From Isoetes taiwanensis (taxonomy: Eukaryota > Streptophyta > Lycopodiopsida > Isoetales > Isoetaceae), in contig JAJEKV010000030.1 in NCBI GenBank assembly GCA_021234155.1, positions 9,158,390 through 9,222,389 of the forward strand: a stretch of 64,000 nucleotides of DNA. Reading direction: 5' to 3'. Position 1 is the first letter of the stretch. Each line of letters begins with the position of its first letter. Position numbers and translations under genes: made by a program. Positions 24,118-37,658 of this stretch are shown in pieces. The notes under the pieces are model-generated. The model was not told where the DNA came from, made no database searches, and saw only the letters and a list, made by a program, of their open reading frames with translations.

Positions 24118-24632
24118 AGCGTGATAATCGACATTTGTCCCGCCGATTATGTCGACCTAAACAGTCGATAATCGACGGTCAACGTCGATCGTCTACGTTG
24201 ACCAGTCAAACGTCGACCGGTGACCATTGAACGTCGATCATCGACGCTCAGTTGGAGTGACGTGTCGCCTTTGACCTCGTGGCATGCCTACCTGGTGGCT
24301 GACTACACGCGTGGCCCAGGGCGTGGTATGGAGCGTCGATCATCGACGTTGTGTCGATGATGACATGGACGGCTGGCCCGATGCCTTTGGTCGGCCGTGG
24401 TCCCCGGTGGGCGTGGCGGCGTGGCGTGGAATGTCGATCATCGGCGTTGTGTCAATGATGACATGGGCATTCTGGCCGATGCCTACGGTCCCTAGCGCCC
24501 GCGCGTGGGCGTTGGCGTGGGCGTGGAAACGTCGATGATCGACGTTGTGTCGAAGATGACGGAATCGTGGGTCGGGCCGAGGCGACGTCGCCCGTGGCGT
24601 GGCATGCCTACGTGGTGTTGAACGCCGATGAT
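24118..24632. promoter_or_regulatory. Subterminal palindromic array (copy 1)
   Basis: Contains repeated CGTCGAT-N-ATCGACG palindromes (for example near 24232, 24335 and 24530) in GC-rich imperfect tandem repeats. Subterminal repeats of this type are the usual binding sites of CACTA accessory proteins. Copy 2 (51908-52452) is cleaner. Confidence 0.65.
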
Positions 24633-25317
24633 CGACGATGTTTTGGCGGAACCCGAGAAGGTATTTATCTTCATTTCATTGTTGTTGTAGTCGATCTCTT
24701 GAGAGTTCTTGGCGCCGTGGGCGTGTTTTCTCTTCATAAGGTAAGATCTTGCATTAACACTAAGTTTATCATGTTCTTACCATTAATTCCTCATAGATAT
24801 TGATTAAAGCAAAAGTTCTTTTAAAAATGTTTTACAAAAAGTGTGGGGTAGGTTGATCCAGATATCGGTCGGCTCCATCCCGAATGGAGAGGACTATAGT
24901 ATCTGCCCAGCCTACCTCAATCATATTGTCTATAAATTTTAAAAAGTGTGGGGTAACTTGATCAAGGTATCGGGTCGGCTCCATCCAGAATGGAGAGGGA
25001 CTACGGTATCGTTCAGGCCTACCTCAATCATATTGTCTATAAATATTACAAATTGTATGAAGGGTAGCATGATCAAGGTATCGGGTGGACTCCATCTCGA
25101 ATGGAGAGGACTAGGTGTATCGGGTTCAGCCCCACAATTAGTGGTTGCTAAACATTACAATATGGGTTTAGGGTTGCGGATGAAGGTAATCGGGTCGGCT
25201 CCATCGAATGGAGAGGACTAGATGTATCGAAGTTCGGGGCCCTCAATCAAATTAGATCTAAAGTCACATTAATACATTAAATTAGTTTTATTAACATTTT
25301 TGCTTGTAGTAAACAAC

Positions 25318-26639
25318 ATGGACAAACGTCGAGCCCGACCATGAACGAAAATGCAACAAAAAGCCACAAGATTGTTAAATGGCGATCGGCGCAAAGATGT
25401 TACCCAACAATTGCCACAAATAGTCCACTTAGACCAAATGTCCGAGTCTTCCCCGCAAACTCCCTTTAGTGGCATGCACTGAAATGAAGGCACGACGATG
25501 TACTAGAAACATGTTTTCAATGATTGCCAACTTTGCATCCTAATAAACTTTTTCGGTTGTACTTGATGAGGCGGCTTTATTGCAATTGCGTGATGTGCAA
25601 AGGACAAATAAAACGGATGAGAAAGACTATCATCGATCACGCTTGATAAATACGGTGAATGGTCGATAAATCCACTTCGCTTCTCGATGCACATGTGCCG
25701 GATATTCCAACGAGGTACGGCTCAACTACTCTCACGCACTTGAATCGACATCTCAACTTATTTTACTTGCATTTTCTTAGGAAGAAACTGAGAATGAAGT
25801 GAGCTCAAGCAATATGTAGATTTTGGGGCCATGTTGTCCTTGGAAGCGTGATGATATTGACACCATAAATGCTTTCATAGAGAACCCTAAGAAAAAGAAA
25901 GCCATCAACTTCGCAAAGAGTATCCCATTATTGATAGAACTCGCGGCGATGGGGCGTAGCCATGATTCTAGGAAATAACAACGTTCACCACAATTGAATG
26001 TACTAGATCCCGTGGAAGAAAATAGCATTCCACAGAACTAGTCCATTTGCTAAAAGCCTTTACGCACGGTGATCGTAAAAATTCCGGTTATATGGCCTAG
26101 AGGTAAGCCAATTATTTATGGGGAGCCATTTACATATTGGGGTAGGCAAGATTTGATTAAAACTAGTCGTCCCCGATGCTGGTCAGGATTATATATTATG
26201 ACAAATATAAAAGTCAAAGATGGCACGCAGTGTTCCCTTTGATGCCATATGTAGGTCCCTGAATACAACTTCCTGAGGCTTGGCATAAATTGAGTAAGCA
26301 CCTGGGGCATGATGCTCATCTCATGGCCTAAATTCTAATGCACTAAGAATAGCGAGACCGATAATGTGACAAAGATTTGAAATACATTGATGGTCGCCCT
26401 CAATTACATGGAAACCTTTACGCTTTTATTAACAAATGGCTCTATCGAATCCGTAAGCTACCAATTGTGATTTCGCCGAGGCAAAAAAGGACCAAGAAGA
26501 TTTCTTTAGGCGGAAAATTGAAGGGAGATATATTATGGTAGATGCTATAAAGAGTCTTCGTGTTGGTGATGAATTGTTCATTCAAGATGAATACGGTAGA
26601 CCAATATCGAGGTCTTTTGATGATGTACTCGAATTATAA
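25318..26639 (+). pseudogene. SET-domain-like gene of CACTA, copy 1
   Basis: Same exon order as 53146-54441: ATG at 25318, the Cys motif CNCVMCKGQ-like exon near 25555, the third exon from 25781. Nearly every exon has small indels relative to copy 2, mostly at CAG/CTG sites. The reading frame toward the C-terminus extends in copy 1 to a TAA at 26637-26639 (DDVLEL), which may be the true end of the protein; copy 2 stops earlier because of one extra base. Confidence 0.6.
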
Positions 26640-26859
26640 TTAATATAAGTTGTGTTGTCCTTTGTGGGAGTCTTACCATGTATTTAATTATTATTTTGTG
26701 GAATGAAATTATATGATTATTATCGTCAATAGGTGGCTTGCTTAAGGCGGAAATTTATATTTTTATATTACAACATGTTTAAGAACCCGGCCAAGCCACG
26801 CCTCAATGCATGTAACATATATTTTTTTGTATCCGCAATCAGGCCGGGCGAAAGTGGAT

Positions 26860-29800
26860 ATGAGACCACATCCAAGCCGCACGTAATTGGCATACATCAA
26901 GAGTCATCATGCTAGCGTAAATAGAATACATCGAGCAATATGGTACAAACATCGGCACAACATATGATGAAGAGTACAACATCGAAGAGGACGAAAGCAC
27001 AACGATGAAGACGGCGAAAGCAGCACAACGATGAAGACGACGCCTACCACATGGAGGTTGAGGAACCCATGGCGACATGTTAGATCGTTCGACCCGATCT
27101 TCGATTAAGCGACCTCGACGAAGAAGCAAATACCCTATATTGACCCGGTCATGAAGATTTATTGGAGGAGGCACAAAGTATTATATGTAGGGGCAACCGT
27201 ATCTAGATTGGCAACATCTTTATTGATATTAAACCTTCAAGCCAAATTCAAATGGAGCAACGCCGGTACACGGCTTTGTTACAGCGGGTACACTTGAAAT
27301 CACCAAGTTAATTGAATTCGTGATTGAATGAATGTATCCGCAAAACAAAAGACTTCATGCGAGTTATTACAAGAGAAAATACTCCCACAAGGGAACACTA
27401 TACCTAGAGACGCGATGAAATAAAAAACATATTGGCAAGTAGTGGTTTGGGATACCATAGGATTCATGCTTGTCCAAATGATGGCATAGTATATTATCCA
27501 AATGACATCTACAAGGACACAAAACGCCCTAAATGTGGTGCCGCTAGGTACAATGTAGACGCTGTAAGGGAAAGACCGGCCCCAATAAAGGTGGTTCGCT
27601 ACTTTCCATTGATCCCGCGATAAGCATAAAGCTATTATTTCGATGTGAGTCTCTAGCTTCGGCCATGGGTTGGTGTGTCGCTATCGCGCCGACAATATGC
27701 TTCGTGGTGGTTAGTGACCGCAAGCAATGGAAGCATATTGATGAAACATGGCCGAATTTGGAAGTGAGTCACTTAAATCTCGATTAGGTCCGGCAACGGA
27801 TGGCGTTAATCCTTATGGACGCCTACCTACCGATGGTCAACGCGGGCCGCTGGTGTTAATCAACTACACCTACCCCCATGGTTGCTAATGAAGACTAGCC
27901 ATTTAATGGTACCGGGACCTAAAAACCGATACACTAGATCCATACCCAAAAAAATAGTTATTGATGAACTTTTGGTAACGGTGGAGTGTAGGTATTGAAG
28001 TTTATGATGTCTCAAGAGAACTCCATGAACAAAGATTTACCTTTGAGAGCAATCCCCGATGTGGACAACGAGTTTATTGGCCCGGTTTGTATGAAATCTC
28101 CGGACTCCAAGTGTCCGATATGCCGCGATGCCACTTGTGTGGGTTTGAACAATTGAATTCACGGCCAATCGGCATTGCACAAGAATGTCTATGCAAACTT
28201 CGTGAGATTCCTACCACTTGAAAATCGACTTGATACGTGAGGCCCAAGAGACAAACATTGTAATCAAGAACCTCCCAAAAGGTTGACAATGAAAGATTGG
28301 GGTAACCAATGGGATGCCGCAAACAAAGGAAAAAAGTCATGAGAAGGACAAACAAGTCGGGAATGAAGTGGAAATCATCCTTCTTCCTTCTACCATATTG
28401 ACAATTGAAGATCCATCATCTTCTTGATCCTATGCATATCTTCAAAAAATGTTTTGTCGCCCATTTGGAGGCACGCCACAGACGAAGGGACACGATGCAG
28501 CAGCGGGAGGATCTACAAGAAGCCGGATCGAAGGCAAAAGCATGGCTAAATGTAGAAGAAGGAACAAGGCATTGTGTCGATTGATCGTGCCTAGAAAAGG
28601 TATGAAGCCCGCTCGAGATGCGATCAAGGCTATAAAGACTCCGACGGGATATATGCATTCGCTATGAATCGCTTGAATCGGAACTAAGGGGAGTTAACAG
28701 TGGTTGAAATCCCACGATTGGCATAAGATGTTGCGTGTATGCTTCGCTCATTATCGTTAGTTTACATCAGATGTTACAAGTACTCAACGCAACATAATTG
28801 CATCTCGACATGTGCGCTTGTTATGCCTATTGTTCTAAGAGGTCGCTCTGTTGACGGTCCACTACATGCAATATGTCTCCCATCGTAGTTTTCTAGGTTC
28901 GCATTGCATTTATTTGACTTGACTTTATTTGACTTTGATTTTGAACTCTCACAATTTGTTTTTCTTTCCTATTGACATGTAGATGGATTACAAAAAAGAG
29001 ATTCCAACAATAGAAAATTTAGACATGCTAACTAAGGTGGTTGAAGCATGTTGTATGCTCGAAAGAATTCCAACGAAGTTTCTTAGACATACAAACTCAC
29101 CATTAGTTCACTTAGTGGACGAAGTGGAGCTTGCGCACAACCAATCCTAGGTGGATGTTTTTCATAGAACGATTTTTAAAGGTCCTCAAGGACTTTGTTT
29201 TAAGGCAAGGCCCGGAGGATGTGCATGGTAAGGTTGGTTAGCCCGAGTCATTATTCTATGTCACCGAAGTTCTTAGCCGATCTACACCCCAATGCTCCAC
29301 GATTATGGACCGATGAAGACAACCCGACTATAATTGGAGAAGTTCCCGGCTGAAGACCGCGAAGCAAATTTTTCACAATAGAGGAACAAGTTTAAAGTCA
29401 ATAAGTTTTCATCTACAACTCCACTCACATGGAGAAATGGATAAAAAGGCAATGGCGAAGCAAAAACAAAAAGAGATGATGAGAGAAGACGCTATCGACA
29501 AAAGTATCGCAAAACAACCATTTTAGCCGATCTAGAGGCTATGCCAAGTGATATAAACAAAATTTGGTTGTCCCAACAACTAGAGGCGGCAAGGAACGCC
29601 GCTAATTAACATGTTTCTAGTGAAGAATTGGCATATACTAAAGGCGTGCGCTTGTGTAAGTGCAACTTTATATATAGTTATCATTTCGTTTGTTATTTTT
29701 TGAACGCTTTTTTTTCGCTATAGTATAATTCATATGCATCAATGTGGTCTTCGCGGGTACTCCTCGACGGAAAAGCACGGATGAAGGAAAACGCGACTTA

Positions 29801-30280
29801 TGATTGTGGCATATATCAGAAAGTTTAGTACAGGTTGCCAAACCGGTAGTGCGCACTCCAAATCCAAAGCAATGTTGGAATGGATTGAACTATTAAGACT
29901 ATCATTGAGGTCGATGCCTGTGAGCGCATTCAAAGCAATGTTGTTTGATGTAGAATGGTTTGATCTTGTATGTACCGGGTGCTCATGCCACGACACGCAA
30001 AAGATCATAGTGGTTTGTATTCACTAGATTCGACTCGCCGATATCGCGGGTCAAGACACACGCTCGCGGGGTTGAGCAATGTGAACAAATATGTTTACTT
30101 AGATTTAATAAATTTTATATATGCGAATACTAAATGAGCTAATGTAATAGAGGTTTTGTAGGTCACCTTCTATCCCGCATCCTTTGCAAGATACTTGGTG
30201 GTTTGTAATTCCGTAAGGCTCGCCTCCACCAAGAGATATTTGAAGGCCAAGAAGAGATGACAAATGAATATGGAGGCTGG
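26860..30280 (+). pseudogene. TNP2 CACTA transposase gene, copy 1
   Basis: Fragments readable in all frames match the copy 2 transposase: the acidic N-terminus, SSGLGYHRIHACPNDGIVYY, KCGAARY, the DUF4218-like segment (near 29040-29390) and the DUF4216-like segment (near 29780-29990). Dozens of indels break the frame. Since most differences to copy 2 follow the CAG/CTG pattern, degradation may be overstated. Confidence 0.7.
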
Positions 30281-31639
30281 GACTATTTTATGATATGAGA
30301 CCATCATTGTTTGAACTTAAAATTTGTATTAATATTACATTTTCTCACACATATGAATAAGAAAATACTTTGACAATGACATTATTTGTGTATACCTCAT
30401 GCTAATAATATTGCAACTTCCATAATAATAATTTCCTTCCACGCCGCCCAAACATATGCCATCTAGACATTCCGACATAAGGGCGGAAGTCCAATCACCG
30501 GACACTTCAAATGGCCTCTACCCTCTTTGAGAAATTGACCCTTGGGTCCGGCCTCTTGGCCTCTACCCTCTTTTGGAGAAATTGACCCCTTGGTCCCGGG
30601 TCACTAAGGTAATGCCGCCATTCCTGACATAATGGCGGAAGTCAATCGCCATTCCTGAGACCCCTCGATCACCTGAATGGCAAGACCCTTTGATTTTTCG
30701 CGACAACCGCTCCGCAGCACGCCATGGGTTTGGCAAGCCGACGGGATCTTTGAATTTTTTGAACCTCGCCAGGCCATTGAAAGGAGGATCCAACTGCCGA
30801 TAGATGAACCGAGCTCGAGGGCTTTTGCATTCGCACGGCTCCACGCGAGGAGCTGGGCTGGCGACGGGCTCCCCTGAACTTTTGGGGTCCGCCTCTTTGG
30901 GTATGGCCTCTACTCCTCCCTTTGAGGCCTCCACGCAGTCCCGATCTGCTCGAATTGACTAGAAGGGTGCCGCTTAACAACAGCAAATGATCGGGGGCGG
31001 TGTGTTGGCACCTTTGCCCGCTTGCCGGATCTGTCCAGACTCCAGTAATGTTGTCCTTGGCGTGAGAGGGAGGATCTTGACTTAAGATCTAAACCTTAAA
31101 CCATTGTGGGAGTGTTTCGTCTCCAACATCCTCTCCCAAAGGCCCCGACGACTTTGGGTATTGGCCTCTACGCTCCACCGGACCCTTGAGGCCTGATTAT
31201 TCAGGGACCCGGCTTGACTGCTCGAATTGGGGAAGGGTGCGTCACCAAAATAATTGTGTAGCCTGACGGGCGGCGGTGTGTCGGCATCCTTGCCCTTCTC
31301 GATCCGGCCTCCAGACCTTTGCACGTTGTCCTCGGCCAGAGGGAGGATGTTGGACGTATCGAACCTTAAAACCAATTCGAGGCAGCTTGTCCCGAGCCGC
31401 CCTCCCCAAAGGCCGCGACGACGGACGCGTTTCTTCGGGACCGCGGAACCCATCGCTCCAATGGACTCAACGCAAGATTATGCAAGCCATGGCTCACGGG
31501 CGTAAGACCAATTCCCATTCCGCTAGAAGCTCCAGTTTCATATCCAAAGACTCTGTAGTCAATTGGTTTCGGTCGTGGAATACCGCCATGTGTGGCTCAT
31601 GTTCCCTTCTTTGGGAAAATTGACCGTGGTAACCTGGTC

Positions 31640-32900
31640 ACTAGGGTAATGCTGCCATTCCCGACATAATGGAGAAGTCGAATCGCCATTCCTCGAGACC
31701 CCCGAGAGGGAGGCGGATTGTTCCAAGGGAAGCATTGATCGCGGAAAAATCATATTGGTCGCGGGAGATCTTAAATTCCTCGCGAGCCGCCCCGTGTAAT
31801 GCAGTCTCGCTTAGTGACCATGTCACTGGCCAATTCTCCAAAGAAAAGGAACTAGGATATACACCATTTATGTTGTCTTTATCTAAGCCATGCAATGTAA
31901 TAATATTTTGGCGCTTTCTACCCTTTATCTCCATCTTCAATACTTACATACTTGGTTTTGATCGCCATCATCTAGGCAAGAATCGCCTCCCATCTTTTCT
32001 TTTCTACTTTTTGGTTTTGATTGTCATCAACTATCTCAGCATTATTATTTAAGCCATGAGGCATTATCTAGCCATGAGATAAATTCGAGCTCATAAACCC
32101 TATTTCCAAGCAGATTCACCCCATCAACGCTAAATCCAATTGGCCGATATGTCCGCGGAGATTGCACATTCCAATTGGGATTTTAAATTTCCTATATTGA
32201 TAACTCTTATTGACCCATTTGAGCATAGGATCTTCAGATTTTGCAATGCTATGTAGATGAGTCCGCTTAATCATATGCAAGAGGAGATGTTTTATTCCCA
32301 CTTCAATCCAAGACCGTAGAGCCTATCTAACAATAAATATCCTTAGATTGAATATGAGAATATAAGTATAAGAAATGCTAGAACAAAAAGATAACCGATT
32401 ATAAAGATCCAAAACTTGAACAAAATACTCAAATATTCTCAAATACTTATCCAATGTGTCACTGAAAGTACACTCAATACTTATCTAAATAAACTTGAAT
32501 ACACTATGATTAGAGTACAAACATCACGCTAAAAAATGTCGAGATCGCGGAGGTTGCCTCAAAGGTGGAAGAGGAAATGAAATTTTCACACTCAATGTCG
32601 CCAAGACATTCAATAATGCCTTCAAAAGAAATTCAGCCCCGTGAAATAATTTGCCAATTTCCAAATACTAATCTGGCAAGATTATCAAACGCAAGCTATT
32701 GTATTCATCTCTCTTCTTCTTCAACAGCTCTAGCTGGTCTTCTATTTCCTCTAATGTTTCATCTTCGCGAATCGGTGATAGTTCTCGAGGATTTCGTGAC
32801 GCCGCCGGGTACACGACAACCATATACCTCAAACGCCTTTTCCAATGCATGCTATTCGTGATAAGAGGCATGCAGGCATCCTCGATCCTCACACATTAGA
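31640..32900 (-). pseudogene. Minus-strand CACTA gene, copy 1
   Basis: Counterpart of 59400-60582. The Glu/Lys coiled-coil segment (EEIEDQLELLKKKRDEYN) is preserved near 32700-32770. Function unknown. Confidence 0.45.
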
Positions 32901-34281
32901 AAGAGCTACAAAATAAGGGCTTAAGAACGATAATGAACAAGGAGGATTGGCGGAGAAAAGTAAATACAAAATGTAACCTTAGATCGCCCAAAGACTGATG
33001 CTTGCTAGAACTAGGATGAAGCTGCCAGCCTTGTTGCCCTCAACCAAGAATATTTCCAGTTTTGCTAGGGCTTTGGATGTCGTGGTTTTCTTTCAATTCC
33101 AACCTTGTAGGTACAATTAACTTTTTTTTTTATATATGTTTTGGCCAACGCCGTATATTGACTACCGCTTTGTCTCCAGATATCCACACGAAAGCATCGA
33201 CGCTTATACCGAATCGCCGATTATCGTCACTGTAATATTTCCTAACGGCATGGAAAACCCGCGGACTTATTTCGGAAAGCAAGCAAAAGAAATCCTTGGA
33301 GGAGCCGCTTTATTCCGTTTGTATTTTTGCTTCATCGGTCTTGAAGCCCATTTCCCTTTGCTAAAGCAAGCTCCGAAGGTATGTGCTTGGATCAACCATC
33401 TCTTTTTGAATCCATGCTTTTTTTTTTTCCAAGTTTTAGGGCTTTATGTTCTTTTGTTGTTTGTTCTTCCCATTCTCATCAATCTTGGCCTCTTTTAGTT
33501 AATTCTTCCATCCCTCTTCCATTTTTGATCCCTTCCAATGTTTCTATCCTCATTTTGCCATGCCCTTTTTTATTCTTTACTTCTTTGCTCTTCCAAATTT
33601 TGCTTCTTCTTCCTTCTTCCAAATCCCTCCCTCTTCTATATTCTTTTCCTAATTCTTACATCCCTTTCTCTCATCATCTCTTTTCCTCTATTTCTTCTTT
33701 TTCTTCTATTTCTTCTTTCATCATCCTCCTCCCACTTTTTCTTCTTCTTCCTCCTCCTCCTCCATTCTTCTTCTTCTTCACCTCTTTTCATCATTCGCTT
33801 TTCCCTTTTCCTTTCTTCTATTTATTCTTCAATGATGAAGGATTCGCCTCCTTTGTTTTTCTTTTTTTTTAATGCAAGGTCGATGAACTTAATCTTTTGC
33901 AATGTTTTGTTTCTTACTTAGTTTAATATTTTTCTAACCATTGATGTCTTGTTTTGCATGCATAACTCCTAACAAAATGCGCTGTTTCTTTTAAGTAATC
34001 CATAAATCTAACACCTTTGTAATTTATTCCAAGTAAGAATTTATTTTTAATAACGCTTTAAGTTTAATGCTTTGTTTAGGTTTTAAAAACTTGGGGAGAC
34101 TTGGGCAAGGGCATGGTCGCATACCCACCTTGGAGTGGAGGGGACTTAGTGCTTCAGCCCGCTCACCTACTACTTTGTAAATTTATTTGCTAATGTATTT
34201 AGGTTAACTACCTAATCCTTTTTTTTCTTTTGTATTTTTTTATGCATTGTCGAGCAAATTAGTTTAATTTGGTTTGTAGGT

Positions 34282-35887
34282 ATGGCCCCAAATGTGAAGA
34301 CACAAATGCTTAGTGAGATTAGATGTGTGCTCATAAATGAGATATGTGCCAACTAAAAGTCCCGTGACAGTGGATTTAAACCGGGTCAACGCCTCAATTT
34401 CATTTTTGTAAGGCATGTCCAAAGGAAGTGTCAAAATGAGTTAGCATCAAAATGGCCTGCCGAGGAAATGTTGACATCTCTTCAACACACATGTAAAGCT
34501 TCAATGCTTGAAACCCCATTGGTCGAATCGAGACATGTTTGAACCATTCGCTGCAGCCTTCAAAGTCCCAATGCAAAGGCTCGTGGTCGAGGAATGGGTA
34601 GCTAGTTGGAATTCCTCCAAAAAAGCGACGCGGCGATCGCAAGAATGCATTAAGGATCTCAATGCACGCCGCTTGAGATAATAAGAAACGCCTTTGCATC
34701 AAGGGGAAGCTCTAGTGGGAGCAGGGCCTAGCATGCCCCACTTTTCTTTGAAAATCACATGAAGATATCAATCTTCGTTGAACCCATACCCATAGAGGCC
34801 GTGAGAGGTGATGCACCTCGATTGAAGAGAGATCAACTCATAGCACATATCAAATCAAGATCATTGGAACACAACACTTCCAAGATGATGAGTTCTGGCG
34901 TCGGATGGGTTTATAAAGGGGGAGATAGGAGCATGTCATATGAGAAGGCCCAAAAATATATACGCTTCAAGAGTCCAAGATCCTCGCGACCGGGCTACAC
35001 CCATTGACTTGCTTATGAAGTTGTTAGCTCTAGCCGGGTACCATAGGGCCAATGGTGATTCTACCATTTATGAATGGAGAAACACTTGCACACTTGTTTG
35101 ACTATTTACTCAAAACCTTTCACGCTATAGGAGATGGTCAAAACGCAATAGCCCACACGATAAAAAAGGCCTCCCAAACACATATCCGCTGAACCAAGGG
35201 GCTGGGCTCGAATGAGAGTCAGAGTATCAGTATGTTCCGTGAGATAGCTCTTTGCCCCTAGAAGTTATAAGGTGTGTCAGCCGAGATCCACACAAGGGGC
35301 CACTTTTGGCTCTCATTAACAAAGCTTCATTGGTAAAAGAGTCAAATTACATTTTGACGACAAGTACACAAAATGTTTGGGTGGCAATTGGTGATTGGGA
35401 GGAAGCATTACATTATTATTGCAAAGAACGCCGTCTCCCATGTTGAAGAGCTGGGCATCACCTTCGCATGGACAAGCCAAATATCCTTGGTCCGAAAAGT
35501 GTCTTGAGAAATCAAGGATGATGATCGTGTTCGGGGGACTTAAATTCATGATGTCTATGCATTGGGATACATCTATGACATGCTCCTTGATTTTGCAAGT
35601 GCTTACGCTAATGGAGTGGTTTAACAATGTCGACAATGGCCAATACATCAATAACACATATGTACCAACGACGCCTTGACAAGTTGGAGGAGCAAAAATT
35701 AAGAAATGATAGCTCATCACGCCAAACGACAGTTCACACAACGATGCAAAGCTCGGGTTGTTGAAGCCTTACAAAGTGTTGGAATATCTTCCACCATGGT
35801 TGTGGGAGACAAAAAGATCTACATATGAAGTGCATGGATGCCTTGGAGATGTCAAAGTTGTTGTTTGTAAAAGACTTAAAAGAATGA
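34282..35887 (+). pseudogene. Third CACTA plus-strand gene, copy 1
   Basis: Begins MAPNVKTQMLSEIRCVL after a 5'-UTR intron, as in copy 2, and contains IAHIKSRSLEHNTSKMMS near 34830. The frame is broken repeatedly. Function not recognised. Confidence 0.45.
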
Positions 35888-36536
35888 ATTAGACATTGTA
35901 TACCTTGTCTAGAACGCTGTGTAACTAGTAAATATTTAAAGACATTTGTAAGTCGAAGCCATGTTAATATCAGCCAAACTTTTATTCTCACAATATAATA
36001 AAACAAAGCTTGTTAAAAGTAAAATGAAGTTTCTATGTAATTAAGGTTTCTTTAATTTCTTAATATGTCATTCAACACACTCAATATTAATAACTTAGGG
36101 GTACTTGTGCATGTCCAAAGAATCATGAGCTTTTAGTCGCTAAGTGGGATTCATATGGGTTGCCAACCCCGCTACTTTGGTGGATTGGCAACATTTCTGA
36201 CAACAAACCCGCCGTCACTTCCACGTTGGGGAAGTACTTGGTTCTGGACGTGTCCGGGCCACCTTCACTCCAAAACCATTTCCATGGATTTGGTATGGAT
36301 TATTATCTAGGTTAACATTTAGGTTAGTAGTTTATTTCTAATATATCTCTAATAAATATTTTTCTAAAATGTAGGGGTATATCCACCATTGTTTTTTCTG
36401 TGCTTGGGTTGCACCCTTATATTTGGGGCCCCGCTTTGGGTACTAACCCCAAACGCGAACCGCTAAAATTTCAAGAAGAATAAGAAGAGGCGTAGGGCTC
36501 ATCTCGCAGGACGCAGGATCCCACGCATCTCGGTAT

Positions 36537-37471
36537 GGATCTCCCGCCTTTATATCACGCATGCCTCACACTGAAGCAAGAAAATAATACCACCCACCGA
36601 CAAGTCCAGCCGACGCTAACGCTGTCGCCGGGTTAAGAATTCGCCAAGTAGTTGCAAAGGGCCCCCTTCGCCGCGAATTCAGGAACGTAGGGGTAGGTTC
36701 CCGCCGACATAGCTTTTGCGGCTCTACACCGGGCGTAATATCGTATGGTAGCCTCGTGAACCTCCCCCTCAAGGAGCCGCTTCTGAATGAGCCGCCGACC
36801 CGCAAAAATAAGGTCCCCCGACTTTCCTCTTCGCCTAGAGAGGCTTCGGACTCTAATCGAACGGGCACACCACTTTATAAGGAGTGAGTTCGCCTTCAAT
36901 TACGTAATTCTATGGTTCACTAACACTTATTCATATGTATTAACTTTGAAGTCGATTTTCTTTGTTGAGTGAAGTTAACACAAGTTTCACAAGGCACTAC
37001 TAAAGATGGAGAGGAATTTCATAGAGACCGAATAATGCCCTCACTTAACAACATTGTTACCAACAGCCCACATGGGTAATACTTGAGGGATGACTCATTT
37101 GATGCAGAGAAAATAGAACTAAGGAATAGCCAGAGATATTCCCAGCCCAAAACAGGAGAGATGTCCTGAAGACCGTGATGACCGTGAGCTGGTCAACATG
37201 TTAAAGCCATGAGGTATTACCTTCCTTTGTTCTTAATCGCGATCAATATCGCATTCATGTTTGATTTACTATGCGGCACGACCGTAAGAAGAGAATGACA
37301 AACATCGGCGAAAGTTCCGACAGAAGAAGCGACTGACCCTCTATTGATGAACGGCTGCCATTCGTAGTGCAGCCCTAAATGCCAGCGCCAGTCAGACTTA
37401 TATCGAGCCATTATAGCGGTCATGACTTGTGCCGTTGGTACGTGCGCCAACATATTGTCGTGGCCGAAAGA
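36537..37471. other. Segment between the two 27-kb copies
   Basis: This stretch follows the last bases that can be compared with copy 2, which runs off the window. The first part (about 36590-36880) is GC-rich compared with its surroundings and has overlapping Arg-rich frames on the minus strand. A 78-codon frame on the minus strand at 37217-37453 (RYKSDWRWHLGLHYEWQPF) is not recognised. The end, GTGGCCGAAAGAGTGTG, joins directly to copy 2. An organellar or other foreign origin is possible but unproven. Confidence 0.5.
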
Positions 37472-37658
37472 GTGTGTTTTGGATTGTGGATTATTTTAGG
37501 CCTTAAGTAGGATAGGAAAAAGATGCGTGTTAGCTGAAAAACTTGATTTGCCTTAGTTATTAATCGAATATAAGGCATCACATCATTCTTGAACAATCCT
37601 TAGGTAAAACTATTAGATTCATCACCTAAGGAATAACTTAAAAAGTCATGGAACAGTA

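Larger units (their letters stand above)
10075..36535. repeat. Tandem duplication of about 27.4 kb, copy 1
   Basis: From GTGTTTTGGATTGTGG onward this segment aligns along its whole length with 37472-64000, in the same order and orientation. The offset runs from 27399 near the left end to 27424 at 13153, 27773 at 17084 (after a 346-bp insertion in copy 2) and about 27470 near 36300. Copy 1 contains antisense copia, a long non-coding spacer and a CACTA element. Its CACTA part is much more broken by small indels than copy 2. Confidence 0.9.
24103..36535 (+). mobile_element. CACTA (En/Spm-like) element, copy 1, heavily broken
   Basis: The left border is placed at ACTACAAGGGATC, next to palindromic subterminal sites; the right border is not determined. 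It contains decayed or mis-read versions of the four genes described for copy 2: the SET-like gene, TNP2, the minus-strand gene and the third gene. Order and spacing are the same as in copy 2. Confidence 0.75.

Noticed and set aside
33381-33921. Long Ser/Phe/Leu-rich frames (also 61051-61413)
   Set aside because: They arise from the CT-rich tract inside the 5'-UTR intron of the third CACTA gene.
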